The notes below the pieces were generated by a model that saw only the letters and a list, made by a program, of their open reading frames with translations, made no database searches and was not told where the DNA came from. A stretch of 64,000 bases of DNA from NCBI GenBank assembly GCA_023052935.1, contig CM041292.1:168895400-168959399 (forward strand), in the 5' to 3' direction. Within the stretch, counting starts at the first letter, position 1, and every line of letters begins with the position of its first letter. Both the position numbers and the translations under genes were made by a program. Below, one piece after another: positions 1 through 11,569 of the stretch. Origin of the DNA: Piezodorus guildinii (taxonomy: Eukaryota; Arthropoda; Insecta; Hemiptera; Pentatomidae).

Positions 1-287
1 TCTACAGTTCTCCGGGTCCTGGGTTCGAATCCCGGCTCTGGCAGAATATTATTTATTCTGTTAATTCAGTCGGGGGGCGACCCTAGAATATGGAGACCCT
101 CTTGGGGCAGACCCAGCCTCTATAAAGTGGGTACCCAAATTAATTGGGGAAAAACCTGGCGGGTGAGCGCGATTAAGGCCTAATCACCTCATTGCACTGC
201 CGTTGGCCTAGAAACAGTACGAATCTCTATATGTACTGAGCCCAAGACCCTTCTTGGGTTGTAGTGGTACAGGTTTTTTTTTTTTTT
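1..287 (+). mobile_element. SINE-A (tRNA-derived), cut by window edge
   Basis: tRNA-like head with a B-box-like GGGTTCGAATCCC at about 41-53, then a GC-richer body and a poly-T-bounded 3' end. The start lies before base 1. The same body recurs near 10.5, 17.4, 48.2 and 55.2 kb, which defines the family. It is a non-autonomous retroposon transcribed by Pol III in principle; no function beyond that is implied. Confidence 0.85.
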
Positions 288-457
288 AGATATTTTAAAG
301 ACGAAAAATGTATGTAATACTTCTTTCATCCATTTAATTATTTTTTCAGAAAACGATACCTGAATTACTAATTTTTAATAAAATTTATTTGGAGCAGTTG
401 AATGATAATTATTTGGGAACCAGCTCAGCCTATCATTTTTTTAAATATAATTTTATC

Positions 458-556
458 TAAGGGTCTTGAGGTTGAGTCATTAAAAAAGCAATTTTCTTAA
501 GGCAACATTTTGAGAATTTATTGCTCCTGTATTCTTGCCAAATTGAGACAAAATAG
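458..556 (+). repeat. Family E repeat, single arm
   Basis: Begins with GGTCTTGAGGTTGAGTCA and runs to a 'gagacaaaatagtgtc' end. It matches both arms of the inverted-repeat element at 46498-46788, so it is a solo arm or relic of that family. Confidence 0.55.
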
Positions 557-1062
557 TGTCTTACATAGACGTTTGTAAATATTACAAAACAAACATGTTC
601 ACTCCACTCTCCTCTGTCCACCCTATCAACACAAGATCCCGGTCCCTGAACCTGTTCATCCCCTCCTACAGAACTGCTTCCTTCGTTACGCGCGCTGCTT
701 CATTTTGGAATTCCTTACTCATGCCCATTCGTACATCCCAATCCTTAACTTCCTTCAAGCATAAACTATTTATCCATCTCCTTGAATATCAGTCTACCGC
801 GGCTATTTACACACTTTATTTATTTTTTTAATTATTCAATGTTTTAGTTATTTCTTTTATTAATTATAAGGTTGCAATATTACCTTGTACATGTATATGC
901 GTGTGTTTAAGTGTATGTATGCATATTTTTTTATTCATAATATTCAACATAATTTGTTATATGATGTATATTTTGTAGACGTAATAGCCAGAAGATTAAT
1001 ACTTTAGTTTACATTTATATTATTATTAGAGGACTAGCTCTCCCAGAATAAAAATTATTTTT
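557..1062 (+). pseudogene. CR1/L2-like LINE, 3' fragment (end of reverse transcriptase ORF plus 3' UTR)
   Basis: The frame ending at 831 encodes a RAASFWNSLLMPIR-type motif followed by SLTSFKHKLF. This is the usual C-terminal tail of CR1/L2/Jockey-superfamily reverse transcriptases. The catalytic domain is missing, so it is a 5'-truncated copy. The 3' UTR ends with 'ggactagctctcccagaataaa', and the same terminal motif recurs in three tandem copies near 41.3-41.6 kb and on the minus strand near 49.76-49.80 kb. Clade assignment is tentative because only about 90 residues remain. Confidence 0.65.
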
Positions 1063-1197
1063 CATTTCACTTCATTGACTTCAATCAACAGTCAATAACA
1101 ATCCTGTTTATATATCATAAAAAACATCATTCATGACAAAAATCCATCAATTTTATTTAATCAACAAAGTAAGTAAAACGGCTTAATCTAATTCATA

Positions 1198-1416
1198 GGT
1201 GGTTCTAGGATTTTTTACAGATATCAAAATCCTTTGTTATGAGGTCCTTCGAGAAAGGGGAGTAAAATGGTAGTCTCGAGTGTTTTCTGTATCCGCTACT
1301 CGTTCCAGATTAATATTACAATTAAATCTGGATAAGCTAAATTTAGGAATATCACTGTAATATATTTCGATTAGCTACATTAGCGTATGAAGTGATGTAA
1401 AATAAATAAACAAACG
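1198..1416 (+). mobile_element. SINE-B, partial
   Basis: Diverged copy without the tRNA-like head. The body ('ggattttttacag', 'gagtaaaatggtagtctcgag') and the family tail GTAAAATAAATAAACAAACG identify it. The SINE-B tail is an AAATAAATAAACAAAC-type sequence rather than plain poly(A). Confidence 0.75.
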
Positions 1417-1542
1417 AACATCTAAAAAAAAAAATGTTTAAAAATCTTTATCTTGTATTTATATTTCTGTACCTATTGCTGAATATCCTTTAACCGTGAA
1501 ACATAAAATCAACAATTAAAAATGACGATTTTGTTCTCATTA

Positions 1543-1545
<3 letters not shown>

Positions 1546-1573
<28 letters not shown>
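1546..1573. repeat. (TA)n microsatellite
   Basis: About 14 uninterrupted TA units. Confidence 0.95.
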
Positions 1574-1576
<3 letters not shown>

Positions 1577-2125
1577 AATGTATTGAGGCTACTTAGGGGA
1601 GTAAGTTTGGATTGGCTACTTATGTTATTAATTAAATAAATATTAATGCTTTGTCGGCAAAAGTCAAAAGGCATTTCCCAAACCCCCTTGGATTGTCCGT
1701 GGGCTTGGGCTATCTGTGGGCTGCCCCCCGCGCTACACTTGGTAAATTCTAGAACTTAGCTACTAGCCTGGACTGATTCCATCTTCGCAAGCCGAATAAG
1801 TATTTAAAGGTATCTCGTTATTTGTAATATTGTATGGCAAGGTTAGTTGTAATATGATCCTCAGTATTCTCAATCATAGGTCTGGAAATTATGTAAATAG
1901 AGTTAAAGTTTAATATCTATGTAATAGTTATATTTAATAATAATTGCTCTAATTTAAATCTGTTGATAAGTTAATGTTTCCCTGCATGCCACCTAATTGG
2001 ATGGATAAACACGATACCTTTGGAAAGGAAATCCAATGGTTTCATTAAATATAGTTTATATATCGATTAAAGATATCAAGTAAGCTAGTTTTTGAAGGCA
2101 CCGCTGCCTTAGAAAACAGTCGGTC
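1574..2125 (+). repeat. Family D repeat, possible solo LTR
   Basis: Homologous to the minus strand of 16175-16990. Shared blocks include 'gtcggcaaaagt', 'gcatttccc' plus a C-run, 'ccctgcatgc', 'atacctttgg' and a 3' block 'ttttgaaggcaccgctgcctta'. It starts near TGTAATG and has a TATTTAAAGG box at about 1801-1810, which would suit an LTR promoter. No internal retroelement genes adjoin it, so LTR identity is a guess. Confidence 0.5.
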
Positions 2126-2128
2126 AAA

Positions 2129-2131
<3 letters not shown>

Positions 2132-2195
<64 letters not shown>
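2132..2195. repeat. (TA)n microsatellite
   Basis: About 32 TA units directly after family D. Confidence 0.95.
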
Positions 2196-2199
<4 letters not shown>

Positions 2200-3810
2200 T
2201 TATTAAGGCTAAGCATGATTATATAAAAAAATAATGCAAATAAAATACGATCCAGAAAAGTCAATGCATACATTTTCTTCTTTTATGTAGGAGCCGAGAT
2301 GGTCCTGTACAAAGAAATAATAATAAATACAAAAAATACAGAATGATTCGATTTTGAACATTGCTGTTGAGAGCTGATTAGGGGCTATAGAAAACATGAA
2401 AGCCAAAAAAATAATTCAAGAAAATTACTAATTACTAAGCGAGGTTTTGTTTGATTTCAGTCGTTTGGGATTTTTTCTTCTAGGCTGTTTTTTGTTCGAG
2501 GACTTGTTGGATTTAGCTCAAATTTGTTCTAAATGAAAACCGGTAAATATTAATATTTTGTGAGTCCAACTGAAGATCACTGTCGATTAAATGATTAGTT
2601 AACCTCAACTTGACGTTGTTGTTTTTTTCAGATTTGACACAAATAATCTCAGTACGCATTTAAATTGCCTAATTATATTTTTTTTTCCTGAAATCTAAAG
2701 TAATAATTTGGCTCCTATGGATTATGTTTGAAAATATCCATTAATATATTTCACCAAAAAGACAAAAAAAAAATTACAAGAGCCAACAATCAGTGAAACA
2801 ACAGAAGAAATTCTGAATAAGTGTTAATTTTATGGTTATTGAAATCAGATACACAGAAAATTAAGTAAATATATTCTGAATTCAATATATTTTTTCTCGA
2901 TGTTTTTATTGCTACCATTGTCATTTTATGATGAGGGGAAAACATTCGTTGCTGAGTTTAACGTTTTGGAAATGAGGATGCCCTAGATAGCCATGGTAAT
3001 GAAGTGGCATTTTGGAGGGGAGGGGGAGAAATGACTGGAATTCGCTGGACACAAGCTCCAGTGCCCCCGGTATCCAGCCATTTTCTGAACCAGATTGAAA
3101 CTGACCCCCCCCCCTCTCCAACGATTTATAGATCATGTTTTAGCTTTGTCGATGAAATGGATTGTGTTTAAAACTTTTTCCTGTTTGTCACTAGTTTTTC
3201 ATTCTGTACTTGTTCTAAATTATCTCTAATTTTTTTCATTTATCATCGCTCATCTTTTTTATATATAACAAACCACCTACCCCTATTATAAAATAGTAAA
3301 AAATATTGGATAAGTAAATATGCTAATGAACTCTTCTGACATAAATTGTCATGATATTAAAATATACACATTAATTACAATGTTTGTATTTTTTTTTCGT
3401 TTTATTTTTATAAAACTTATTATAATCACCACTTTTCAATGAATTTAAGAAGTTTAAAATCAATAGCAGAAGTTGTCAAAATCTGTTTCCTAATTACTTT
3501 TTCATTGAAGCATATTGCTCCACGAAAAAAAAAGGTTCTTACCTAGCATAAAATAACCTGCTATCGATTCATTTTCGTTCCTAGGCGTCCGATATTTTGA
3601 TAATTTCTTTTAACACAACTCCAGACCAGTTATATGGTTGCGCGTGGTCGGAAAACCAAAGATATATGCGTTTAGAACTCAGAACTATGATTCGTGATCT
3701 GTGTAATCTTGGGAATTCAAACGATGCAATACACTTCCATGTTATAGCACTTTTTTTTTCTCTTATTTTTTTAGGTGTAAAAAATATAGTAGTAACCATT
3801 TTAACCTTTT
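2196..3810. other. AT-rich stretch without recognisable genes
   Basis: Short open frames at 2921-3136 (minus) and 3597-3908 (plus) show no domain, no homologous copy in the window and no splice or promoter context. The only local structure is a C/T-rich patch near 3100. Confidence 0.6.
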
Positions 3811-4107
3811 TTACTTTTACTTACCTATATATGAAATATACAGTAAGGGTAAGTGTAGCGATCGTAAATTTTTCGAATTCCGATTTTCAACGGAAATACA
3901 CGTTTTAAGTTACCAAGAGTCCAAACGAGTCCCGTAAAAAGGTCGGTGTGTGTGTGTGTGTGTGTTTGGTAAGTCTAGCACAAAAACGAATCTTTAGAAA
4001 CTTTTTTCCAAAAATAATAATAGTAATATAGATGTATAATATATCGTTGTGAATCTAAAGATTTAAGAAAAAAATATTATCTTATACACAAAGTGGTCAA
4101 CGGTGCA
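3811..4107 (+). repeat. Family B repeat, internally deleted copy
   Basis: Starts with TTACTTTTACTTACCTATAT and ends with 'aaaaatattatcttatacac'. Relative to the copy at 6407 it lacks several hundred internal bases. A (GT)n run lies at about 3945-3964. The 3' side is replaced by SINE-B. Confidence 0.8.
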
Positions 4108-4309
4108 AAAAATCCTTAGTTACGCTGTCCTTCGGAGGGGACATAAAATGATAGTCCTGAGCCTGTGCGATGTCAGATAGTCGTAATTGATTCCTATCCT
4201 AATTAAACCTGGCAAAATTTAAGACAAGGCAAAATTTAAGACTCCCACTGATGCATCTTCAGATTAGCCACAGTAGCATAAATTGACGTTAAAAAAATAA
4301 ACAAGCAAA
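4108..4309 (+). mobile_element. SINE-B, headless copy
   Basis: Begins inside the body ('aaaaaatccttagttacgctgtccttcggagggg') and ends with the family 3' block 'gattagccacagtagcataa' plus an ATAAACAAGC-type tail. 'gcaaaatttaagac' is duplicated in tandem inside it. Confidence 0.85.
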
Positions 4310-6196
4310 TTTATTACTGATTGTTATACGTAACAATTAAATATATTTGTACTTTTTAATATAAATTATACGTATCTTCGGTACTATTTTTTCGAAATAT
4401 GTATCATATAATAATATTTATACTCGTTTAGTTCTGATAGCTGCAGATATGGGTGTTTTTCGATTTTATTGAATTTTATTATTAGAATAATATGATAGTA
4501 TGATTATCAGTCTTTTTAAACAGGAAAAAAAACAAAAAAAAAAACTGAATAATTCAGAAAGACTAGTGAGCCCCATCACTAGACGTGACTCCCATCGTCC
4601 CATATACCGAAAATTTTGTATCCTCTCTCCCCTCTTATAATGCATGTAATGCAGAAAAAGAGATCCCATATTCCTTCCTCTATTTCCGATTTCCAAACCC
4701 CAACTCCCATGGGGCTTAGAAAAAAAAAAAAAAAAATTTATACATCATAATAACTGAAGCAGTTTCCAAGATTTGAAGCGGTTTAAAACTTTCCAATTAA
4801 TGCTTAAACCATTAAACAAATTATTCCAGATCTTTGCCTCCAATTATTGTTATTTATCTAGGTGATATTGAATCAATAGCATAATGGACAATGGGCACCC
4901 CAAGATCCTCTCGTAGCGATTCAACCGCTAATTAGTGAAGAGAGAGGGTTTAATGAAGCTGATATTCTGTTCTTGAGGCAACTTCAAAGGCCTCTATAAA
5001 ATTAATTTGAAAAAATATTTGGTGGGTCATTATTTTTATTATTCAAAGGTAAAAAAACTAATATACATTAAATTCATATTATGTTAGCTTATTTTACTAG
5101 AGATATTTTTCAAACAGAATTTTATATATGTTTTACATTATACCAAATATAATCTACAATAGGCTGCTTTCCGTTAGCAAATAACTTAAATTACGACATT
5201 TTATTATTACTGAAAAAATAAATTATTAGTTTTGTTTTACTATTTTTAACAATGAACCTTTCAAATCGAACAATAAAAAAAAAAAGTTATCGATAATCGA
5301 TTCTCTATTCCTAGAATGGATATAGTACCTTTTGGAAATCTCAAATGATACTTCATTGCCAATGTTGTTCATTTAATGGGATTTCGATTCAGACTGTTGC
5401 CTAATTATTTTTTAATTAGGTTTTATTGCATTTTAGCTGTTTGGTGTTTAATGTTTTTATTCAATCAAGCTGCAAAGGATATCTGAATTTAGTTGATGTT
5501 TTTATTACATTTTTGATTCCATTTAATAGTATTATTACTTGTTTTTTATTATTTACTTTACTACATATTGTCATACCGTATTGACATTTTTATCACTTTT
5601 TTTATAAGTTTTATCACAAGTAATTTGCTTTTTTAGGATAATAATATAAGCAATGACAATATTTTTTATTAAGAGACAGACTTATCTATAAATAAAAAAT
5701 CTTTTGCTTATTGCCTTGTTTCATAAAATAATAATTATATTTTAGGATACAATATATAAACTGTGGAACACCATATATTATGGACTCACACCAAGTCATT
5801 AAACAGGGTTTCTCATCGTGTTGTAAGGTCATATACTAGAACTTCTATTCTAAATTCTCGAAATTTGATTTTTCTCTCCAACCGTTAACAATTGGACTAC
5901 AGGTCATAGAAACTTCTTGCCACCTGGCATCCTTGGTTGGGTAAGGAAGGTAGTTTTGTTTTTGTTCCATTTAAAAAGCTATATAAAGGGAGACATTTTT
6001 TGAGATCCGGGAAATTTAAAACCAAATAATTTTAATAGTTTTAATGTAATCGGAATTTAAAATGTCCGAGTATTCTTAGAAATTTAAATTTTCTACTTTA
6101 CGTTGTGCGGCACTTACTTTCTAATTCGAGCTATAGGCACTCAAAAATTGGGAAAAGAACCTGGCGTCTAGCATGAACTAGAGTCTAAAAAATCTG
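4310..6196. other. AT-rich stretch, nothing recognised
   Basis: Homopolymer runs and short open frames only. A minus-strand frame at 4466-4696 has no coding signature. Confidence 0.6.
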
Positions 6197-7308
6197 AAAA
6201 ATTGTCGCTTTCACGGGGAGCATCTAGCTGTAACTATGTGCTCTAAACTTGCCCTCTTTTTAAGGCTGCGCTTCTCTGCCAGAGTTGCAGTCAGTCAGTT
6301 GAACTTTCGTGAGATTTGGTAGAAGTGAAATATCATAAACTCTCACATACTTTAACGTATACATATTCAATTACAGTATTTTCTATTAACCTTCGTATTA
6401 TTTTTTACTTTTACTTACCTATATATGAAATATATAGTAAGGGAAAGTATTGCGATAGTGAAAATTTTTGAATTCCAGTTTTCAGCGGAAATACACGTTT
6501 TGGGTCCCCTGAGTCGAAATAACCAAGTCCCGCAAAAAGGTCTGTGTTTGTGTGTGTGGTAAACTCCCTAGAAAAAAAAAAAAAGTCCTATGGAACTGAA
6601 ATTTCATATTGAAGACAATTATACGTCAGAGATGTTATAGAAACTTTTCATCAAAATCAGCTGACCAGAAGAGCCACTTTACACTATGCATTTTGCATCT
6701 TTTTACGATTTTCTCAAAAACGGCTCAAACGATTTAGAATAAAATCGCTATATCGATGTAAAATTGTATAGGCTTTAATATGAAGTAGGTCCCATTCTGA
6801 TTGAAATAGTCTGACAGGGCTTTAATGCTATTTCATTTTCTTCCTCTAAAATACCTTTAATTTTGTAAATACTAGAAAAAAATAATAATATAACCCCCTT
6901 ATCAACGATTAAAAACAGGTAAATATATTTGAATGAATTCGATCTCTAACTAAAGGTAAAAACTGCAAAAATATTTTTTGTTATGTAATTTTTCGTTTTT
7001 GAACATAACAACAGTTATATAGATGTATGATATACCGTTGGAAAGCTCAAGATTTTTTTTTTAACAACAATTTTTATTGAGTAAAATTACAATCTGTCCC
7101 GATTTGGACATCAATAGTAGTGCTGAAAGTTATCATACATACTACTTTCATACAATATTTACACGGCATAAAATTACAATAAAATATATACACAATAATG
7201 AATCAATACAATAGTCAAGAATTCACTTATACCTATATACACATACACACACTCATACATACATCACATTGAGTGGAGAATCTAGCCAGTGCTAGAACTC
7301 CAATATAT

Positions 7309-8830
7309 TTACAAAAGGTCGCGGGGCCACTGCCGTTTCAACCTTCTAGGTGGGTTGTATGGATGAGTGGAGCTGGATAGGGATTGAGCAAGAGGATTAG
7401 GATGATGAAATAGGTTCTGGTGGAATTGGGAAAATTTGGATGGAATTAGGTCTGAAATAAATGGAACATTAAGGTCGTGGTGCAAGGTATAGTTGGAGAC
7501 ATAATAAGGAGCATTTACTATTGTACGGAGGACTTTGGATTGAAAGGATTGAATGCGTTTGATGTTAGTACGTTTAGCTGTCCCCCACAGTTCAAGTCCG
7601 TAGGTCCAGATGGGCTTCAGTATTGTCTTGTAGATTAATAATTTGTTGTCAACTGTAGGTTCAGATTTTCTGTTGAGTAGTCGGTATAACTGTCCGAATC
7701 GTCGGTTGAGTTCTTGTGTTTTAAGTCTTGTATGTGGGTTCCAAGTCAATCTTTTGTCTAACAGTAAGCCAAGATACCGGACTGTATCTGAGAGAGGAAT
7801 TGGTAATGAGTTGAAATAAACTGGCGGACAGGATTTTCGTCTAAGATTAAAGGTTATGTGTTTACATTTGGCTTCGTTCACCTTTACACGCCAGTTATTA
7901 CACCAGTGTTCGATAAGGAAAAGGTGTCTCTGAAGGTTTAAGGATGCTGTTTCATGATTGGAACTGGATGATAGGATGGCGGTGGTCGTCTGCATAAGTT
8001 TCCAGAAAGGTATCAGGATGTGTAGGAATATCAGCAGTGTAAAGGATGTAGAGGACGGGTCCCAAGACGCTGCCTTGAGGAACACCGGCCTCAACGGGAT
8101 AAAGGTTAGAAAATTCTTCACCACAGCGAAGAAGGAACGGTTTGAGAGATAGGATCGGAGAATGAGGTATACAGACTGGGGTAAATGGGTTTTCAGCTTG
8201 AAGAGTAATCCAGTGTGCCATACCCGGTCAAATGCTTGCGCAATGTCCAGAAACGCACCAGAACAATACTCTTTGCATTCAAGAGCTGAGGAAATATGGT
8301 CTACAGCTTGGAGCCCCTGTTGAACTGTGGAATGCTGAGGACGGAATCCAAACTGATGGGAAGGAAGATTTTGAGATTCTAATAGGGGTAGGATACGTTT
8401 AAGAAGAAGCCTTTCGAAGATTTTTGAGAGGATGAGGAGTAGACTAATAGGCCTGTAGGATGAAGTGTTGTTGGAAGGTTTGCCTGGTTTTAGATAAAGA
8501 ATGATAGTGGAATGTTTCCATAACAGAGGAAAATAGGTGAAAAAAAAAATATGTGAATAGAAAAAAACCCACTGCTGATGCTTAGCGTTTAAGTCTGCAC
8601 ACAGAATGAAACGATTTCCTAAGGAATCCAGGAAGGATACAAATTTGGAATTGGAAATTGGAATGTTTAGGAGGGCAATATGCAGATGTGAGGGTTACCG
8701 GATAGGAAAAAGTCTTGATTACTATGGCTGTGGCTTGTAGGAAATCATAGGTGGGAAGTGGGAGTAAATGATGAGTGAGGGATTGGTGGAAAATGATAGC
8801 AGAACCGGCATGGGCCAAAGCGGCAAACCG
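7309..8830 (-). pseudogene. Jockey ORF2 (endonuclease-reverse transcriptase), broken
   Basis: At about 8580-8820 (minus) the frame encodes the second half of an APE-type endonuclease (GSAIIFHQSL ... TLTSAYCPP). At about 8524 it jumps directly into the reverse transcriptase (KPSNNTSSYRPISLL, FGFRPQHSTVQQ, FLDIAQAFDRVWH), so the rest of the endonuclease and the linker are deleted. The catalytic block (GVPQGSVLGPVLY, YADD) lies in a different frame from the flanking parts. Frameshifts near 8120 and 7975 enclose it, and they nearly cancel. The C-terminus ends in PPRRLKRQWPRDLL. The protein cannot be functional. Confidence 0.88.
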
Positions 8831-9027
8831 TCTGGGTGGTCAGTACGGTATGTCATGTATTGCGGTATTTTGAAGTACTGTTTAGTCGTTAGTCTTGTTT
8901 CAGTTATAAGTGCAACATCGATTTGTTTTGTATTGCAACAACGCTGTCAGTTCGTCAGTATGATTTCTAACACCATTCGCATTCCAAAGGAGAATGGATA
9001 AGGAGTTAGGTGAAGTCATTTAAGGAT

Positions 9028-9693
9028 TTTTCAAGGCGGGGATAGATTTGATACTAGATTTGTAAGGAGTGATATAAGCGGCATAACAAGAGATTTGATT
9101 TCGGAGATGAACGATGTCATTAGACTGGTAAGATCTGTGACGTTTGATGGTGAAGGGATATGAGAAATTTGATGTTGAGGAGTTTTTTGAAGATTAGGTA
9201 AACTTTGAGGGATAGATTGTTGTACAATAGATTGAGATTGTTGAGGATAACGTTGTTCCGGCAGTGCCTCGACTTCATTCATGACTCTGGTTTCCACCTC
9301 CAAGCAAGTGGGCAAATGACACATTAGAATTTACAAGTTTAGATGGTTCTCTTCTGCTTCTGGTTGGTACAGCTGTTTCATTCGGATCCTGAGGTTTTTG
9401 GTATCTGGTTCTGAGTTTCTTGTAGATTTCACATCCCTTGTAGTTAGCCGGGTGGTCTTTGAGGCACAGAGCACATACAGCGGATGTTGATCTTGATCTT
9501 GTACATTCTTCTGATTTATGCTGTTCACCGCACTTCACACAGCGTGGTATGTGATGGCAATAACTTTTGGTATGACCATATGCCTGACAGTTATGGCACT
9601 GAACTATTTCTTTCTTTGTGTAAGGTTTTTCAACTTTAACACGGGTATAGTACAGTCTACTGAGGTCATAGATTTTTTCGACTCCTGCTGATG
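9028..9693 (-). pseudogene. Jockey ORF1 (gag-like nucleic-acid-binding protein), N-terminus missing
   Basis: The minus-strand frame encodes three closely spaced cysteine motifs: CHNCQAYGHTKSYC, CVKCGEQHKSEEC and CALCLKDHPANYKGC. This is the arrangement of Jockey-clade gag proteins, which bind template RNA. The region before the knuckles resembles the PRE_C2HC module (SRLYYTRVKVEKPY). It is cut off at the 5' truncation point, so the N-terminal half is gone. A frame change occurs near 9310-9330, after which a Q/P-rich tail continues to about 9031. It cannot be a functional start, because the reading frame runs straight into flanking family B sequence. Confidence 0.85.
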
Positions 9694-10246
9694 AGCTCAA
9701 GATTTCAGAAAAAAATATTATCTTATACACAAGCTGGTAAAAGATAATAAAGAGTAATGAAAAGCCGATAAAACTAACTGATTATTATGTCAGATGATAA
9801 TATAATAGAATTTTTAATAAAATGCAGTGTATCTATAGAAATTCAATTTAATTAATTCTTTATTAGTGTCACTCATCTTTATCTTTAATTGCATTAGAAA
9901 ATTCTTTATTCGATTTTAATAACGGCGGTATGTGAAAGACGTGTGTTGCCCGCACCAGATTTTTTTTTAACTTTTATTATAAATAATGATTGATTTCTTA
10001 AAGTGGAGTATCTATATTAAAAAAAAAAAAATGTGTTCATGATGTGTATGGTAAACTTGTTTTCGTATAATATTATCATTTAATTTTAACTCTCACTGTG
10101 TAGCGCTGCCTTAATTTAAAAAAAAAGCGACACGCATGGAGCTCCTAGTTACCAAAAAAGGAGCTATATACATACCGCTAGTGAGAGCGACAATTTTCCA
10201 CATGTTTCATCAGACTATAATAGGCATGTTTTTGAATGACATCTTG

Positions 10247-10320
10247 GCTTAGAGACTGTACGAATCTTTATATGTACTCTAACCGAGACACTTGATGGGT
10301 TGTTGAGGTACACGTTTTTT
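10247..10320 (+). mobile_element. SINE-A 3' fragment
   Basis: Only the last 70-odd bases of the family are present ('gtacgaatctttatatgtact', 'ttgatgggttgt', poly-T). Confidence 0.75.
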
Positions 10321-10466
10321 CGTTATTATGCTTTAGTTATTTAAAATTAAGTTTTGTTTTCATAGTAAGATATCTGGTACGAAAATATACCTGTATAGAT
10401 AGATAAATTAATGTTACCGATAAAATATATTTGATTACCAAATTAAACGAAATTAACTTTAATCTA

Positions 10467-10765
10467 TGGAGCGGCGTGGTCTAGTGGAAAGAGCGCAAGT
10501 CTACTGCGCTCCGGGTCCTGGGTTTGAATCCCGGTTGTGACGGAATATTATTTATTCTGTTTTTTCAGCCGGGGCGGCGATCTTGGGGCATGGAGACCCT
10601 CCTGGGGCAGACCCAGGCCTCAATAAAAATGGGGAAAAACCTGTAGGCTGGGCGTGATCTCGGCCTAATCACCTCATTGCACGGCCGTTGGACTTGAAAA
10701 AGTACGAATCTCTATATGTACTGAACCCAAGACTCTTCATGGGTTGTACTGGCACAGGTTTTTTT
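10467..10765 (+). mobile_element. SINE-A, full-length with target duplication
   Basis: Complete copy from GCGGCGTGGTCTAGTGG (A-box-like) through GGGTTTGAATCCC (B-box-like) to a poly-T end. It is flanked by a perfect 13-bp duplication TAACTTTAATCTA at 10454-10466 and 10766-10778, which fixes both borders and indicates LINE-mediated retroposition. Confidence 0.95.
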
Positions 10766-11287
10766 TAACTTTAATCTAATCAATTTAATCAATCTCTTTA
10801 GTGATTTTGCGTGGCATTTACATTTACCTTCTTTATTGACATAAAGTTAGATTAAAGGGGCTAGACTAACACTTGAGGAGACTAAAGGATGGGATATGAC
10901 TTGTTAAGTATGAATGAAACGTCACTTGGCTCTCCATTCTGACAACTGAAGGGGAGGTGACAGCTTCACTTCCCGTCCCCTCCTTACCTTACACCACCTT
11001 CTACTCAATCCTAAATAAAGTTCATGATTCACGCCTTATTCGATTTTCACTATAGCAATTCATTAATATTATTCGTATGAATTTAAAACTAAAATCTTAA
11101 TAAACAATAAACGTTGACTAATTTATACAGATATGCAGTATCCCATCATATAAATAAATGTTAATAAGTAATCTATATTTAAATTATTTGTAGTATAATG
11201 ATAACCAAACATTTAGTGTTATTTTGATTAACTGATGTGATAGGTACATTACAATGAACGTTACTCTAATCGTAAAAATAATGCATG

Positions 11288-11547
11288 TGTAAAATCAAGA
11301 AGTTTATCATTCTTGATTTCATTATCATATGTTAATATTTCATCAAGGGAGGTTATATCTCTGTTATGTTAGTTGGATGTATTAATCAAAGGACTGTTAA
11401 ACAATTCTTTATTTTAGGTAACTATGTTCATTGTAAATTATGTTTGTTATCCAATTGATTATTTTATGTTAAACAAATTGTAATAATTAAATCTTTATTT
11501 TAGCATCGTTTAACTCCTGATTCATTTTAATTAGAAGAAGAATTACA
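11288..11547 (+). repeat. 5' LTR of gypsy element 1
   Basis: 260 bp, starts TGTAAAATCAAG and ends GAATTACA. It carries a short internal hairpin 'aatcaagaagtttatcattcttgatt'. Confidence 0.95.
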
Positions 11548-11569
11548 AATTGTTTAACTGTCAGTAACG

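Larger units (their letters stand above)
7056..9693 (-). mobile_element. Jockey-clade non-LTR retrotransposon, 5'-truncated and internally deleted
   Basis: Flanked by a perfect 12-bp target duplication AGCTCAAGATTT at 7044-7055 and 9694-9705, so both borders are exact. The poly-A tail appears as poly-T at the low-coordinate end. In minus-strand order it carries the C-terminal half of ORF1 (gag), a partial endonuclease, and most of the reverse transcriptase. Copies of the same LINE are at 25690-26135, 30920-32135 and 59396-59765. Confidence 0.93.
6407..9957 (+). mobile_element. Family B repeat, longest copy, carrying a LINE insertion
   Basis: Sequence outside the LINE totals about 0.9 kb. The left end is ACTTTTACTTACCTATATAT followed by a short imperfect hairpin (tatatatgaaatatata). 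The right end, read on the minus strand, is CTGGTGCGGGCAACACACGT followed by CTTTCACATACC, so a short subterminal inverted motif CTTTNACNTACC is shared by both ends. No protein is encoded. It sits inside family C and is split by the Jockey LINE at 7056-9693. Confidence 0.75.
6197..10197 (+). mobile_element. Family C terminal-inverted-repeat element, split by nested insertions
   Basis: The left end (AAAAATTGTCGCTTTCAC, then TTAAGGCTGCGCT near 6262) is mirrored on the right by AGCGCTGCCTTAA near 10100-10112 and GTGAGAGCGACAATTTT at 10181-10197. The arms are about 100 bp and imperfect. The internal part is present at about 6290-6406 and 9958-10110 and is interrupted between them by family B. Related copies occur at about 34771-35090 (minus) and 62090-62540 (plus). 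No transposase is seen, so this is a MITE-like non-autonomous element. Confidence 0.75.

Noticed and set aside
10467..10540. tRNA gene at the head of SINE-A copies
   Set aside because: A- and B-box-like sequences are present, but the arms do not pair as a tRNA and the same head is followed each time by the SINE body.
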